DNA of 64,000 nt from contig JBGUYY010000029.1 in NCBI GenBank assembly GCA_045222555.1, positions 124,001-188,000 on the forward strand, written 5' to 3'. Of the stretch, positions 35,812 through 43,657 are shown in pieces; the stretch's first letter is position 1, and each line of letters begins with the position of its first letter. The position numbers and the translations under genes are program-made. Source of the stretch: UBA1756 sp045222555 (GTDB taxonomy: Bacteria; Bacteroidota; Bacteroidia; Bacteroidales; WCHB1-69). Under the pieces are notes generated by a model. The model did no database searches and had not been told where the DNA came from. It was given only the letters and a program-made list of their open reading frames with translations.

Positions 35812-37116
35812 ATGAGTTCGTTTATCATACAGGGCAACGCCTCCCTTTCTGGTGAAATCGTTCCGCAAGGTGCGAAGAATGAGGCTTTGCAGGTGCTTTG
35901 CGCCGTATTGCTCACTCCCGAGAAAGTACGTATCCACAACCTTCCCGACATCCGTGACGTGAAGCGGCTGATAGAGATTCTGATGGCCTTGGGTGTAGAT
36001 GTAACGCCCATTGACAGAAACACATACGAATTTCAGGCAAAAGATATCAACTTCGATTATCTGCAGTCGCCTGAGTTTGTAAAGATTTCTGGTGCCATCC
36101 GTGCCTCCATCATGATTTTGGGACCGCTGTTGGGGCGTTTTGGCAAAGCGTATGCGGCGAGACCTGGTGGCGATAAGATTGGCCGCCGTCCGCTGAACGC
36201 TCATTTTGAAGGTTTTCAGGCGTTGGGAGCAGAGTTCTCCTACAATTCCAAAACCACTTTGTACGAACTTTCAGCCCATCAATTGCTAGGCCAATATATA
36301 TTGTTGAGTGAGGCCTCCGTGACGGGTACCGCCAACGTAGTGATGGCGGCCGTTATGGCAAAAGGCACGACCACCATCTTCAACGCTGCCTGCGAACCCT
36401 ATCTGTACCAGCTCTGTACCATGCTCAACAAGATGGGTGCCAAGATCAGCGGCATCGGCTCCAACCTGCTCACCATCGAAGGCGTGGAATACCTTGGCGG
36501 GTGCGAGCACACCATTTTGCCCGACATGATCGAAATCGGCAGTTTCATCGGCATGGCCGCCCTTACCCGCTCCGAACTCACCATCAAGAATTGTGGAGTG
36601 CTGCATTTGGGCATCATCCCGTCGGTATTCCGCAAGTTGGGCATCCAGCTCGACATCTGCGGCGACGACATTCATATTCCGCATCAGGAGGAGTATGAGG
36701 TGGAGACCAACATGGACGGTTCCATCCTGACGGTGAGCGACGCGCCGTGGCCGGGGTTTACGCCCGACCTTATCAGTATTGTGCTGGTCACTGCCATACA
36801 AGCCAAAGGCAGCGTGCTGATACATCAGAAGATGTTTGAGAGCCGACTCTTCTTCGTGGACAAACTTAAGGAGATGGGTGCACAGATCATCCTCTGTGAT
36901 CCGCACCGCGCCACCGTCATCGGACTGAACCGGAAGTACCGGCTGCGCGGCACCACCATGGACTCGCCCGATATCCGTGCTGGTGTTTCGTTGCTGCTGG
37001 CCGCTCTTTCGGCTGATGGCTATAGCCGCATCAACAACTGCGAGCAGATTGACCGTGGCTATCAGGACATTGTGCAGCGTCTCAACGCACTCGGCGCCGT
37101 CATCGTAAGAGAATAA
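35812..37116 (+). CDS. murA: UDP-N-acetylglucosamine 1-carboxyvinyltransferase
   Basis: The 434-residue protein has the EPT-synthase inverse barrel of MurA: GNASLSGEIVPQGAKNEALQ at the start, NLPDIRDVKRLIEIL, RPLNAHFEGFQALGAEF, NVVMAAVMAKGTTTIFNAACEP, PDMIEIGSFIGMAALT and the final SPDIRAGVSLLLAALSADG. It adds enolpyruvate to UDP-GlcNAc, the first committed peptidoglycan step. The catalytic-loop residue that is Cys115 in E. coli is Asp121 here (RPGGDKIGRRP). Enzymes with Asp at this site are active but do not react with fosfomycin. Confidence 0.97.
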   Translation: MSSFIIQGNASLSGEIVPQGAKNEALQVLCAVLLTPEKVRIHNLPDIRDVKRLIEILMALGVDVTPIDRNTYEFQAKDINFDYLQSPEFVKISGAIRASIMILGPLLGRFGKAYAARPGGDKIGRRPLNAHFEGFQALGAEFSYNSKTTLYELSAHQLLGQYILLSEASVTGTANVVMAAVMAKGTTTIFNAACEPYLYQLCTMLNKMGAKISGIGSNLLTIEGVEYLGGCEHTILPDMIEIGSFIGMAALTRSELTIKNCGVLHLGIIPSVFRKLGIQLDICGDDIHIPHQEEYEVETNMDGSILTVSDAPWPGFTPDLISIVLVTAIQAKGSVLIHQKMFESRLFFVDKLKEMGAQIILCDPHRATVIGLNRKYRLRGTTMDSPDIRAGVSLLLAALSADGYSRINNCEQIDRGYQDIVQRLNALGAVIVRE

Positions 37117-37140
37117 GTCCCTACTCTTCATTTTGTCGGA

Positions 37141-37250
37141 ATCTTTTCAAAATTCTCCGAAAAGATCTTTTATTGTGCTAAATTTTAGCAGAGTAAAAAT
37201 GGTCAAAAAGTCACCGTTTGTGGCTTCGTCGGAAATTTTGACTTTTTTTT
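37141..37250 (+). terminator. Stem-loops after murA
   Basis: ATCTTTTC (37141-37148) pairs with GAAAAGAT (37159-37166), followed by CTTTTATT. A second candidate pairs GTCAAAA (37202-37208) with TTTTGAC (37236-37242), followed by eight T residues. Between them is the palindrome TGCTAAATTTTAGCA (37176-37190). At least one probably terminates murA; the rest of this 240-base gap has no supported gene. Confidence 0.55.
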
Positions 37251-37295
37251 CTTCTTTTTTACCCATTTTTTGAAAGAAAATTCTTTTTGTATTTC

Positions 37296-37327
37296 TTTGG
37301 ATAGATAAAATGAATGCGTTAACTTTG
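37296..37327 (+). promoter_or_regulatory. Well-spaced -33/-7 promoter for the gene at 37357
   Basis: TTTG (37296-37299), a 20-base spacer and TAACTTTG (37320-37327) match the Bacteroidota housekeeping consensus. The ATG lies 30 bases downstream. Confidence 0.7.
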
Positions 37328-37356
37328 TCTGACAATTTTAACAAAATCATATTATC

Positions 37357-37833
37357 ATGGAAAAAGAAAAGAAAGATTTAAGCAAAGACATGCGGATTTT
37401 GCAGGACCACTTGTTGTGTATGGATGGCACGATTGCAGCTGCGACGGGGCTTCCATTGGAGGAAGTTCAACTTCTGCTCCACGAACTGAACGAGGTGTAT
37501 CGGGATGTAGTGGAATTTCGGCGCAGCATGAAGGCTGTAGCAAAGATGGAGAACGTGTCCCCGGAGATTCGTGAGATGCTGTTGAACCGATGTTGTGAGG
37601 GGTTTAACCGCATGGTGGGCGGCGGGACTACTGCGCTGGACTGCCGGATTTACCCTGTCAATATACCCTGCGGCACTAACCCTGCGCCATTCACCCATTC
37701 AGAAGGTCGTTACGACCCTGCCACGAAGCGTTTCTGGCTGAGCGAGGAAGAGCTGAACATCCTCATGGCGGCATTAGAAGAGGATGATTTGGATAATACG
37801 CTGCCACTTCAGGGGCGAAATGATGTCAATTAG
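37357..37833 (+). CDS. Small protein of unknown function
   Basis: I do not recognise this 158-residue protein. It has no signal peptide or membrane segment. The first 90 residues look helical, with a possible helix-turn-helix-like stretch MDGTIAAATGLPLEEVQLLLHEL. The rest contains CCEGFNRMVGGGTTALDCRIYP, four Cys residues in all, and an acidic segment ALEEDDLDN near the end. The best-spaced promoter in the window precedes it and no partner overlaps it, so it is probably a monocistronic real gene. Confidence 0.65.
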   Translation: MEKEKKDLSKDMRILQDHLLCMDGTIAAATGLPLEEVQLLLHELNEVYRDVVEFRRSMKAVAKMENVSPEIREMLLNRCCEGFNRMVGGGTTALDCRIYPVNIPCGTNPAPFTHSEGRYDPATKRFWLSEEELNILMAALEEDDLDNTLPLQGRNDVN

Positions 37834-37929
37834 CGCCCAATTTCACCCTCCGCACATTGGCGCAGATCTCTGCTGCATTGGGAGAACCTCTCATCAAACT
37901 GGCTGACTGAAGAAGTGAAAACTTTTTTG

Positions 37930-37937
37930 TATCTTTG
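37930..37937 (+). promoter_or_regulatory. -7 box for the aldo/keto reductase gene
   Basis: TATCTTTG followed by C, after a T run. It supports the ATG at 37980, because an in-frame TTG at 37935 would fall inside the box. Confidence 0.55.
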
Positions 37938-37979
37938 CAGGCCTATTTCAGCAGAAAATATCCATCAATCCATCCCAAT

Positions 37980-39251
37980 ATGAAATTCAAAAACATCCTT
38001 ATGCAGAGCATCGCCGCCGTGTGTGCGGTTTTGCTGCTGGCTTCCTGCAACAGCAAAAAAGAGTCTCCCGCTTCTGTAGCCGTGGAGAATCCTAATATGG
38101 AGTACCGCACGCTGGGCAGCACCGGACTGCGCGTGGGCGTAATCGGCCTCGGCTGCGGCGGTTTCGACGAGATTGACTCCGCCGCCTCCCGCCAGCTGGT
38201 GTACGCCGCCCTCGACAGCGGCATGAACTATATGGACCTCTATGACGCCAACCCCAAGGTTCGCAGCAATATCGGCTATGGCCTCGGCGACCGCCGCAGC
38301 GAGATGATCATCCAAGGCCACATCGGATGCTGGTGGAACGGCGACAGCTACGAGCGCACCCGCGATGTGGAGAAGTGCAAAATCGGCTTCGAAGACTTGC
38401 TCACCCGCCTCCACACCGACTACATTGACATCGGCATGATGCACATCTTCGACAAGATGGAGGAATGGGAAGCCGTGCAGGGCAGCGACTACATTCAGTA
38501 TGTCAAGGACTTGAAGGCGCAGGGCAAAATCAAACATATTGGTGTGAGCAGCCACAACGCGAAGGTGGCGCTGGCCATTGCCAAGAGCGGTCTCGTGGAG
38601 GTTATCATGTTCAGCCTCAACCCCGCCTTCGACCGCACCCAGCCCGATGCCAACCCGTGGGATCCCAAGACCTACGATAACCTGTTGCCCGGTATCGATC
38701 CGGTACGCATGGAGCTGTACGACTACTGCGCACAGCACAATATCGCCATCACGGTGATGAAGGCATACGGCGGCGGCGACCGCCTGTTGGATGCGGCGAA
38801 ATCACCGTTGAAGGTGGCCCTCACCCGCGACCAGTGCGTGGCCTACGTCCTGTCGAAACCCTGTGTAGCCGTAAGTCTGTGTAGCGCCAGCCATGCCGAC
38901 CAACTTGCTGAATACCTGCACTATCTGAAGGCCACCGACGAAGAGAAGGACTACAATGCGGTACTGAATGCCACCACAGCACAGGCTGGCACGAGCGCCG
39001 GACAAGGCGGCTGCACCTACTGCAAACACTGCGCCCCCTGTCCGAAAGGCATCGACATCGCCAAAGTGAACGAACTGCTCGCCGAGGCTGAGTTGGACGG
39101 CAAAGTCTCCGCCGACTTGGCGGCACGATACAAGAAGCTGGAGCATCATGCCAGCGACTGCATCGAATGTGGGGTGTGCGAGGATCGCTGTCCCTTCGAT
39201 GTCCCCGTCCGCGAGCGGATGAAAAAAGCCCAGCAGGTGTTCGGGTACTAA
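37980..39251 (+). CDS. Lipoprotein aldo/keto reductase with two 4Fe-4S motifs
   Basis: The 423-residue protein begins with a lipoprotein-type signal (MQSIAAVCAVLLLASC, lipobox LASC). An aldo/keto reductase barrel follows (MEYRTLGSTGLRVGVIGLGCGGFDE ... TDYIDIGMMHIFDKMEEWE ... IKHIGVSSHNAKVALAIAKSG). The C-terminus has two ferredoxin-like clusters, CTYCKHCAPCPKG and CIECGVCEDRCPFDVP. In the barrel the usual Tyr and Lys of the catalytic tetrad are not seen: the region reads MDLYDANPKVRSNIG and MIIQGHIG, though the His of MMHIF remains. It may be an electron-transfer protein rather than a standard reductase. An export signal without twin arginine is odd for an Fe-S protein. Confidence 0.8.
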   Translation: MKFKNILMQSIAAVCAVLLLASCNSKKESPASVAVENPNMEYRTLGSTGLRVGVIGLGCGGFDEIDSAASRQLVYAALDSGMNYMDLYDANPKVRSNIGYGLGDRRSEMIIQGHIGCWWNGDSYERTRDVEKCKIGFEDLLTRLHTDYIDIGMMHIFDKMEEWEAVQGSDYIQYVKDLKAQGKIKHIGVSSHNAKVALAIAKSGLVEVIMFSLNPAFDRTQPDANPWDPKTYDNLLPGIDPVRMELYDYCAQHNIAITVMKAYGGGDRLLDAAKSPLKVALTRDQCVAYVLSKPCVAVSLCSASHADQLAEYLHYLKATDEEKDYNAVLNATTAQAGTSAGQGGCTYCKHCAPCPKGIDIAKVNELLAEAELDGKVSADLAARYKKLEHHASDCIECGVCEDRCPFDVPVRERMKKAQQVFGY

Positions 39252-39252
39252 A

Positions 39253-39284
39253 AAAACGGGGGTATCAGAAGATGCCCCCGTTTT
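39253..39284. terminator. Bidirectional terminator between the reductase and korB
   Basis: AAAACGGGGGTATC (39253-39266) pairs with GATGCCCCCGTTTT (39271-39284), including one G-U pair, around an AGAA loop. On the minus strand the arm is followed by extra T residues, so it can serve both convergent genes. Confidence 0.88.
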
Positions 39285-39312
39285 CAATTTTCATTTTTCA
39301 ATTTTCAACTCA

Positions 39313-40344
39313 CTACACTTCCCAAGTGTCGCCGCTGTTGAGCAGGTCGTCCACACATTTGTACTTTCCATTGGCCATACATTCGTCCATCTGGTCTTCG
39401 TACAATTGGGTGTAAGACACCTTCTTAACGTTGCGGATAACACCGAGAGCGACCGGAAGATCACCGCTCATACGGGCCAGCATCATGTGGATACCGGCAT
39501 CCTCGGTGGTCTCATCATGGATCATGATGTCATCGAGGGTGATGCCGTTTTCACCGATGGTGACGGCTTCGAGGCAGCGGCCATTGAAGCGGAGACCTTT
39601 GTTCTTCTCCTTACCGAAAATCATCGGCTTGCCATGCTCTAACACGATGGTGCGATCGTCGCGGACAGCACGGTCGGTGATGGCGGCATGGGTCTTGTCG
39701 TTGAAGATCATACAGTTCTGCAACACTTCCACCACGCTGGTGCCGTCGTGCTGGGCGGCGCGAGTCATGATGTCGGTCGTCAGACCAGGCACGCAGTCGA
39801 GGGCGCGAGCGAAAAAGGTACCCTGCGCACCCATCACCAGCTCGCCAGGATTGAACGGATAGTCAATCGTGCCGAACGGAGAGGTCTTGGTGACCTGACC
39901 AAACTTGGTGGTCGGGCTGTACTGACCTTTGGTCAGACCGTAAATCTCGTTGTTGAAGATGGTGATGTTGAGGTCCTGGTTACGGCGCACCGCGTGGATG
40001 AGGTGGTTACCGCCGATGGCCATGGAGTCACCGTCGCCCATATTTACCCACACGCTGAGGGCCGGATTGGCCAACTTGGCACCTGTAGCGATGGCGCAGG
40101 CACGTCCGTGGATGCTGTGGAAACCGTAAGTGTCCACATAATAAGGGATACGGGAGGAGCAGCCAATACCAGAGACCATCAGGATGTTCTCTTTTTTGTG
40201 GCCAGTCTTCGGGAAAGTGCTGAGCAAGGAGGCCAAGATGGCGTGGTCACCGCAACCGGGGCACCATTTCACCATCTGGTCGCTCTGAAAATCAGCTTTC
40301 GTATATTCGCATTCCGCTTTGGGAACAAAATGTCTTTCTGCCAT
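39313..40344 (-). CDS. korB: 2-oxoacid:ferredoxin oxidoreductase beta subunit
   Basis: The 343-residue protein has the thiamine-diphosphate-binding beta fold. It includes the WCPGCGDHAIL cluster/TPP segment, GIGCSSRIPYY, HGRACAIATGAKLANP, and the TPP motif GDGDSMAIGGNH...NNEIYGLTKGQ. Length and motifs fit KorB/OFOR-type enzymes that oxidise 2-oxoglutarate or related acids to acyl-CoA with ferredoxin as acceptor. It lies 3 bases after korA. The exact 2-oxoacid cannot be fixed from motifs. Confidence 0.93.
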   Translation of the reverse strand: MAERHFVPKAECEYTKADFQSDQMVKWCPGCGDHAILASLLSTFPKTGHKKENILMVSGIGCSSRIPYYVDTYGFHSIHGRACAIATGAKLANPALSVWVNMGDGDSMAIGGNHLIHAVRRNQDLNITIFNNEIYGLTKGQYSPTTKFGQVTKTSPFGTIDYPFNPGELVMGAQGTFFARALDCVPGLTTDIMTRAAQHDGTSVVEVLQNCMIFNDKTHAAITDRAVRDDRTIVLEHGKPMIFGKEKNKGLRFNGRCLEAVTIGENGITLDDIMIHDETTEDAGIHMMLARMSGDLPVALGVIRNVKKVSYTQLYEDQMDECMANGKYKCVDDLLNSGDTWEV

Positions 40345-40347
40345 AAC

Positions 40348-42183
40348 TTATTCTCCTAAAATTTTAGTGAAACAATCTTTTAACTCGCCCACCTCGAAAG
40401 GAAGTCCCATGATTTTGTTGTACTGTTTCATCGGACATTCGGGGAACTGGGTGCGCAGATAGCCGGCAAACTGACCGTTGTTCAGCTCGCAAACCACAAT
40501 TTTCTTGTACTTGCGCAAAATGTCGCCCGTATTCTTCGGCAGAGGACAGATGTAGTTGAAATGGGTGTAGGCCACTTTCTTGCCTTCGTTGTTCATCTCT
40601 TCAACAGCGAGGGTAAGTGCGCCGGCGGTGCCACCCCAACCCACCACGAGGAGATCAGCGTCGGGGTTGCCCGTCACCTCCTGATCGGGGATGTTGTTGG
40701 CCACACGGTTCACTTTCTCCTGACGGTTGTAGGTCATGAGGGCGTGGTTTTCCGGATCGGTGCTGAGAGGACCGTCGGGGCATTTCTCCAAACCGCCCAC
40801 ACGGTGGCTCAAACCTTCCATTCCCGGAAGTGCCCATTCGCGTGCGAAGGTCTCAGGATCGCGGCGGAACGGTCTGTAATTCGGATCGTTGGGTTTTGCC
40901 AATCTCGGGGTGATGCTCGGAAGGTCAGCTACTTTCGGGATGCGGAAGAGCTGTGAACCGTTGCCGAGATAACCGTCGGTGAGCAGGATGACAGGGGTCA
41001 TGTGCTCAAGGGCAATCTTGGCGGCGTTGTAAGCCCAGTAGAAGCAGTTGGCGCTGGAAGAAGCGGCCACCACTACCAGCGGGGCCTCACCGTTACGGCC
41101 GTAGAGTGCCTGGTTGAGGTCGCTCTGTTCGGTCTTGGTAGGAAGACCGGTGGAGGGACCACCACGCTGCACATCCACCACAACCAAAGGAAGTTCCACC
41201 ATCACAGCCAGACCGAGAGCCTCGCTCTTGAGGGAGAGACCAGGACCGGAAGTAGAGGTGCAGGCCAGTGCGCCAGCGTAGGAAGCACCAATAGCGGAGC
41301 AAACACCAGCGATCTCATCTTCTGCCTGGAATACTCTGGCACCCAGTGCTTTGTGCTTGGCCAGCTCGACCATCACATCCGTAGCGGGGGTGATAGGATA
41401 AGAACCGAGGAACAGACGGCGGCCAGAACGCTCGGCAGCAGCCAAAAGTCCCCATGCGGTGGCCACGTTACCGGTAATGTTGCGGTAACGACCTTTCGGC
41501 ATGTCTGCATGAGCGGCTTCAATGATATGGGAATGAATGAGTTCCACCTTATCGGCATACTCGTAGCCTTCGCTCAAAACAGCCTTATTGAGTTTCACCA
41601 CATCGGGTTTCTTGGCGAACTTGCGCTCCAGATAAGCGAAGGTCTGATCCAAGGTCTTGTGGGTCATGTAAAAGATAATACCGAGGGCGAACATGTTACG
41701 GCACTTCTCATAGACCTTCTTGTCGGCACCCTGTTCCTTGCCGATTCTCTCGGTGAAGGAGGTGACGGGAGCCTTGACGATGGCGTACTCGCGCTCGAGT
41801 TCGTCGGTGAAGGGATCTGAATCGTAGCCAGCCTTTTTCATGGCCTCTTCGGTGAACGTATCGATGTCAACGATGACCACGGCGCCCTTCTTCGCCCATT
41901 TGAGGTTGGACTTGAAGGAGGCGGGGTTCATGGCGACGAGGATGTCGCACTTGTCGCCGGAGCTGTAGATGTGAGTACCCACATGAACCTGATAGCCGCT
42001 CACGCCAGCAATAGTGTTGTGGGGTGCGCGGATCTCGGCGGGATAGTCGGGGAAGGTGGCAATGTCGTTGCCGGTCAATGCGGAAGCATCGGAGAACAAG
42101 GTTCCCGAGAGCTGCATACCGTCGCCAGAGTCTCCAGCAAAACGGACGACGATGTCGTCTTTTTTAATAATGTTATCTGCCAT
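40348..42183 (-). CDS. korA: 2-oxoacid:ferredoxin oxidoreductase alpha subunit (gamma-alpha fusion)
   Basis: The 611-residue protein joins an N-terminal gamma domain (VVRFAGDSGDGMQLSGTLFSDAS, to about residue 190) to the pyrimidine-binding alpha domain (GSYPITPATDVMVELAKHK, GASYAGALACTSTSGPGLSLKSEALGLAVMVELPLVVVDVQRGGPSTGLPTKTEQSDL) and a C-terminal domain II (LLVVGWGGTAGALTLAVEEM). This fused architecture is common in KorA. It partners KorB. It sits directly downstream of kbl. Confidence 0.94.
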   Translation of the reverse strand: MADNIIKKDDIVVRFAGDSGDGMQLSGTLFSDASALTGNDIATFPDYPAEIRAPHNTIAGVSGYQVHVGTHIYSSGDKCDILVAMNPASFKSNLKWAKKGAVVIVDIDTFTEEAMKKAGYDSDPFTDELEREYAIVKAPVTSFTERIGKEQGADKKVYEKCRNMFALGIIFYMTHKTLDQTFAYLERKFAKKPDVVKLNKAVLSEGYEYADKVELIHSHIIEAAHADMPKGRYRNITGNVATAWGLLAAAERSGRRLFLGSYPITPATDVMVELAKHKALGARVFQAEDEIAGVCSAIGASYAGALACTSTSGPGLSLKSEALGLAVMVELPLVVVDVQRGGPSTGLPTKTEQSDLNQALYGRNGEAPLVVVAASSSANCFYWAYNAAKIALEHMTPVILLTDGYLGNGSQLFRIPKVADLPSITPRLAKPNDPNYRPFRRDPETFAREWALPGMEGLSHRVGGLEKCPDGPLSTDPENHALMTYNRQEKVNRVANNIPDQEVTGNPDADLLVVGWGGTAGALTLAVEEMNNEGKKVAYTHFNYICPLPKNTGDILRKYKKIVVCELNNGQFAGYLRTQFPECPMKQYNKIMGLPFEVGELKDCFTKILGE

Positions 42184-42222
42184 TCTAAAATAATTTATAA
42201 ATTTTCAAGTTTGCAAATTCTA

Positions 42223-43413
42223 TTATTTCAACACGCCCAGTTCCTTACCAACCTTGGTGAAGGCTGCGATACACTTGTCGAGGTTCTCGCGGGTATGGGC
42301 TGCAGAAACCTGAACGCGGATACGAGCCTGGCCCTTCGGAACGACAGGATAGTAGAAACCGGTAACGAAGATACCCTCTTCCTGCAACTTGGCGGCCATA
42401 TCCTGTGACAGTTTAGCATCATAGAGCATGACAGCGCAGATAGCGGACTGGGTGGGCTTGATGTCGAAGCCGGCAGCTTTCATCTTCTCCACGAAATAAG
42501 CGGTATTCTCGTGCAGTCTGTCCTGAAGCTCGTTGGTGGAAGACATCATCTCGACCATCTTGCAGCCAGCAGCGGCCACCATCGGCGGGATGGAGTTGGA
42601 GAACAGGTACGGACGGGAACGCTGACGCAGCATGTCGATAATTTCTTTCTTACCCGTGGTGAAACCACCGATAGCGCCACCGAAAGCCTTGCCGAGGGTA
42701 CCGGTGAGGATTTCCACCTTGCCACGGAGGTTGTAGTGCTCAGTCACGCCACGGCCAGTCTTACCCACCACACCTGCCGAGTGTGATTCGTCAACCATGA
42801 CCATTGCGTCGTATTTGTTGGCGAGCTCCACGATCTTGTCGAGCGGAGCCACGTTGCCATCCATCGAGAAGACACCGTCGGTGACGATGAGGCGGAAACG
42901 CTGTGCCTGTGCTTTCTTGAGTTGTTCTTCCAAGTCGGCCATGTCGGCGTTAGCGTAACGATAACGCACTGCCTTGCAGAGACGTACACCGTCGATGATG
43001 GAAGCGTGATTGAGAGCATCAGAAATGATAGCGTCCTGATCGGTCAGAAGGGGTTCGAAGACACCACCGTTAGCGTCGAAGCAGGCAGCGTAAAGGATCG
43101 TGTCTTCAGTGCCAAAGAACTCAGCGATTTTCTTCTCCAGCTCTTTGTGAAGGTCGGAGCAGCCGCAGATGAAACGCACGGAGGCCATGCCGTAGCCGTG
43201 GGTGTCGAGGGCCTCCTTGGCGGCAGCAATCAGCTGCGGGTTGTTGGCCAGTCCAAGGTAGTTGTTAGCGCAGAAGTTCAAAGCCTTCTGGCCGTTTTTA
43301 AGGGTAATCTCACCGCTCTGGGGGGAGACGATGATGCGTTCGTTCTTGTACAAACCTGCCTCTTTGATGTCGTTTAACTCATTTTGCAGGAAAGCTTGGA
43401 ATTTTTGATACAT
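42223..43413 (-). CDS. kbl: Glycine C-acetyltransferase (2-amino-3-ketobutyrate CoA ligase)
   Basis: The 396-residue alpha-oxoamine synthase has NFCANNYLGLANNPQLIAAAKEALDTHGYGMASVRFICG, VMVDESHSAGVVGKTGRG and the PLP lysine in GTLGKAFGGAIGGF. Segment FCANNYLGL and the total length favour Kbl over BioF or HemA. It cleaves 2-amino-3-ketobutyrate to glycine and acetyl-CoA in threonine breakdown. No threonine dehydrogenase gene is adjacent. It lies 39 bases upstream of korA and probably leads the kbl-korA-korB transcript. Confidence 0.93.
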   Translation of the reverse strand: MYQKFQAFLQNELNDIKEAGLYKNERIIVSPQSGEITLKNGQKALNFCANNYLGLANNPQLIAAAKEALDTHGYGMASVRFICGCSDLHKELEKKIAEFFGTEDTILYAACFDANGGVFEPLLTDQDAIISDALNHASIIDGVRLCKAVRYRYANADMADLEEQLKKAQAQRFRLIVTDGVFSMDGNVAPLDKIVELANKYDAMVMVDESHSAGVVGKTGRGVTEHYNLRGKVEILTGTLGKAFGGAIGGFTTGKKEIIDMLRQRSRPYLFSNSIPPMVAAAGCKMVEMMSSTNELQDRLHENTAYFVEKMKAAGFDIKPTQSAICAVMLYDAKLSQDMAAKLQEEGIFVTGFYYPVVPKGQARIRVQVSAAHTRENLDKCIAAFTKVGKELGVLK

Positions 43414-43535
43414 AACGGTTATGATTTAAATAATAGATAAATTGAATATTCTATTTTATAATTTTGTTTTTCAATAATTTATAAAAAAAATAAAAACGCC
43501 CTCCCCTATCACATTTTCTTCTATAAAATGGCGTG

Positions 43536-43543
43536 CAAATGTA
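43536..43543 (-). promoter_or_regulatory. -7 box for kbl
   Basis: The minus strand reads TACATTTG followed by C. It would give an AT-rich leader of about 115 bases before the kbl ATG at 43413; nothing structured is evident in that leader. Confidence 0.45.
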
Positions 43544-43599
43544 ATTATTTTTTTGCATTCTTCATCAAAAAATATTCTCTTTTTCTAAATGAAAATTCA

Positions 43600-43607
43600 T
43601 ACCTTTG
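43600..43607 (+). promoter_or_regulatory. -7 box for topB
   Basis: TACCTTTG followed by C, 50 bases before the ATG at 43658. Its position argues against an earlier in-frame ATG at 43589. Confidence 0.5.
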
Positions 43608-43657
43608 CAAAGTGGATTCTGAATAAAAATACTACTGATACTCAACTTATTAGAAAA

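Noticed and set aside
37147..37350. A 67-codon minus-strand frame in the gap after murA
   Set aside because: It is Lys/Phe-rich translation of AT-rich sequence that overlaps hairpins and a plus-strand promoter, with no promoter of its own.
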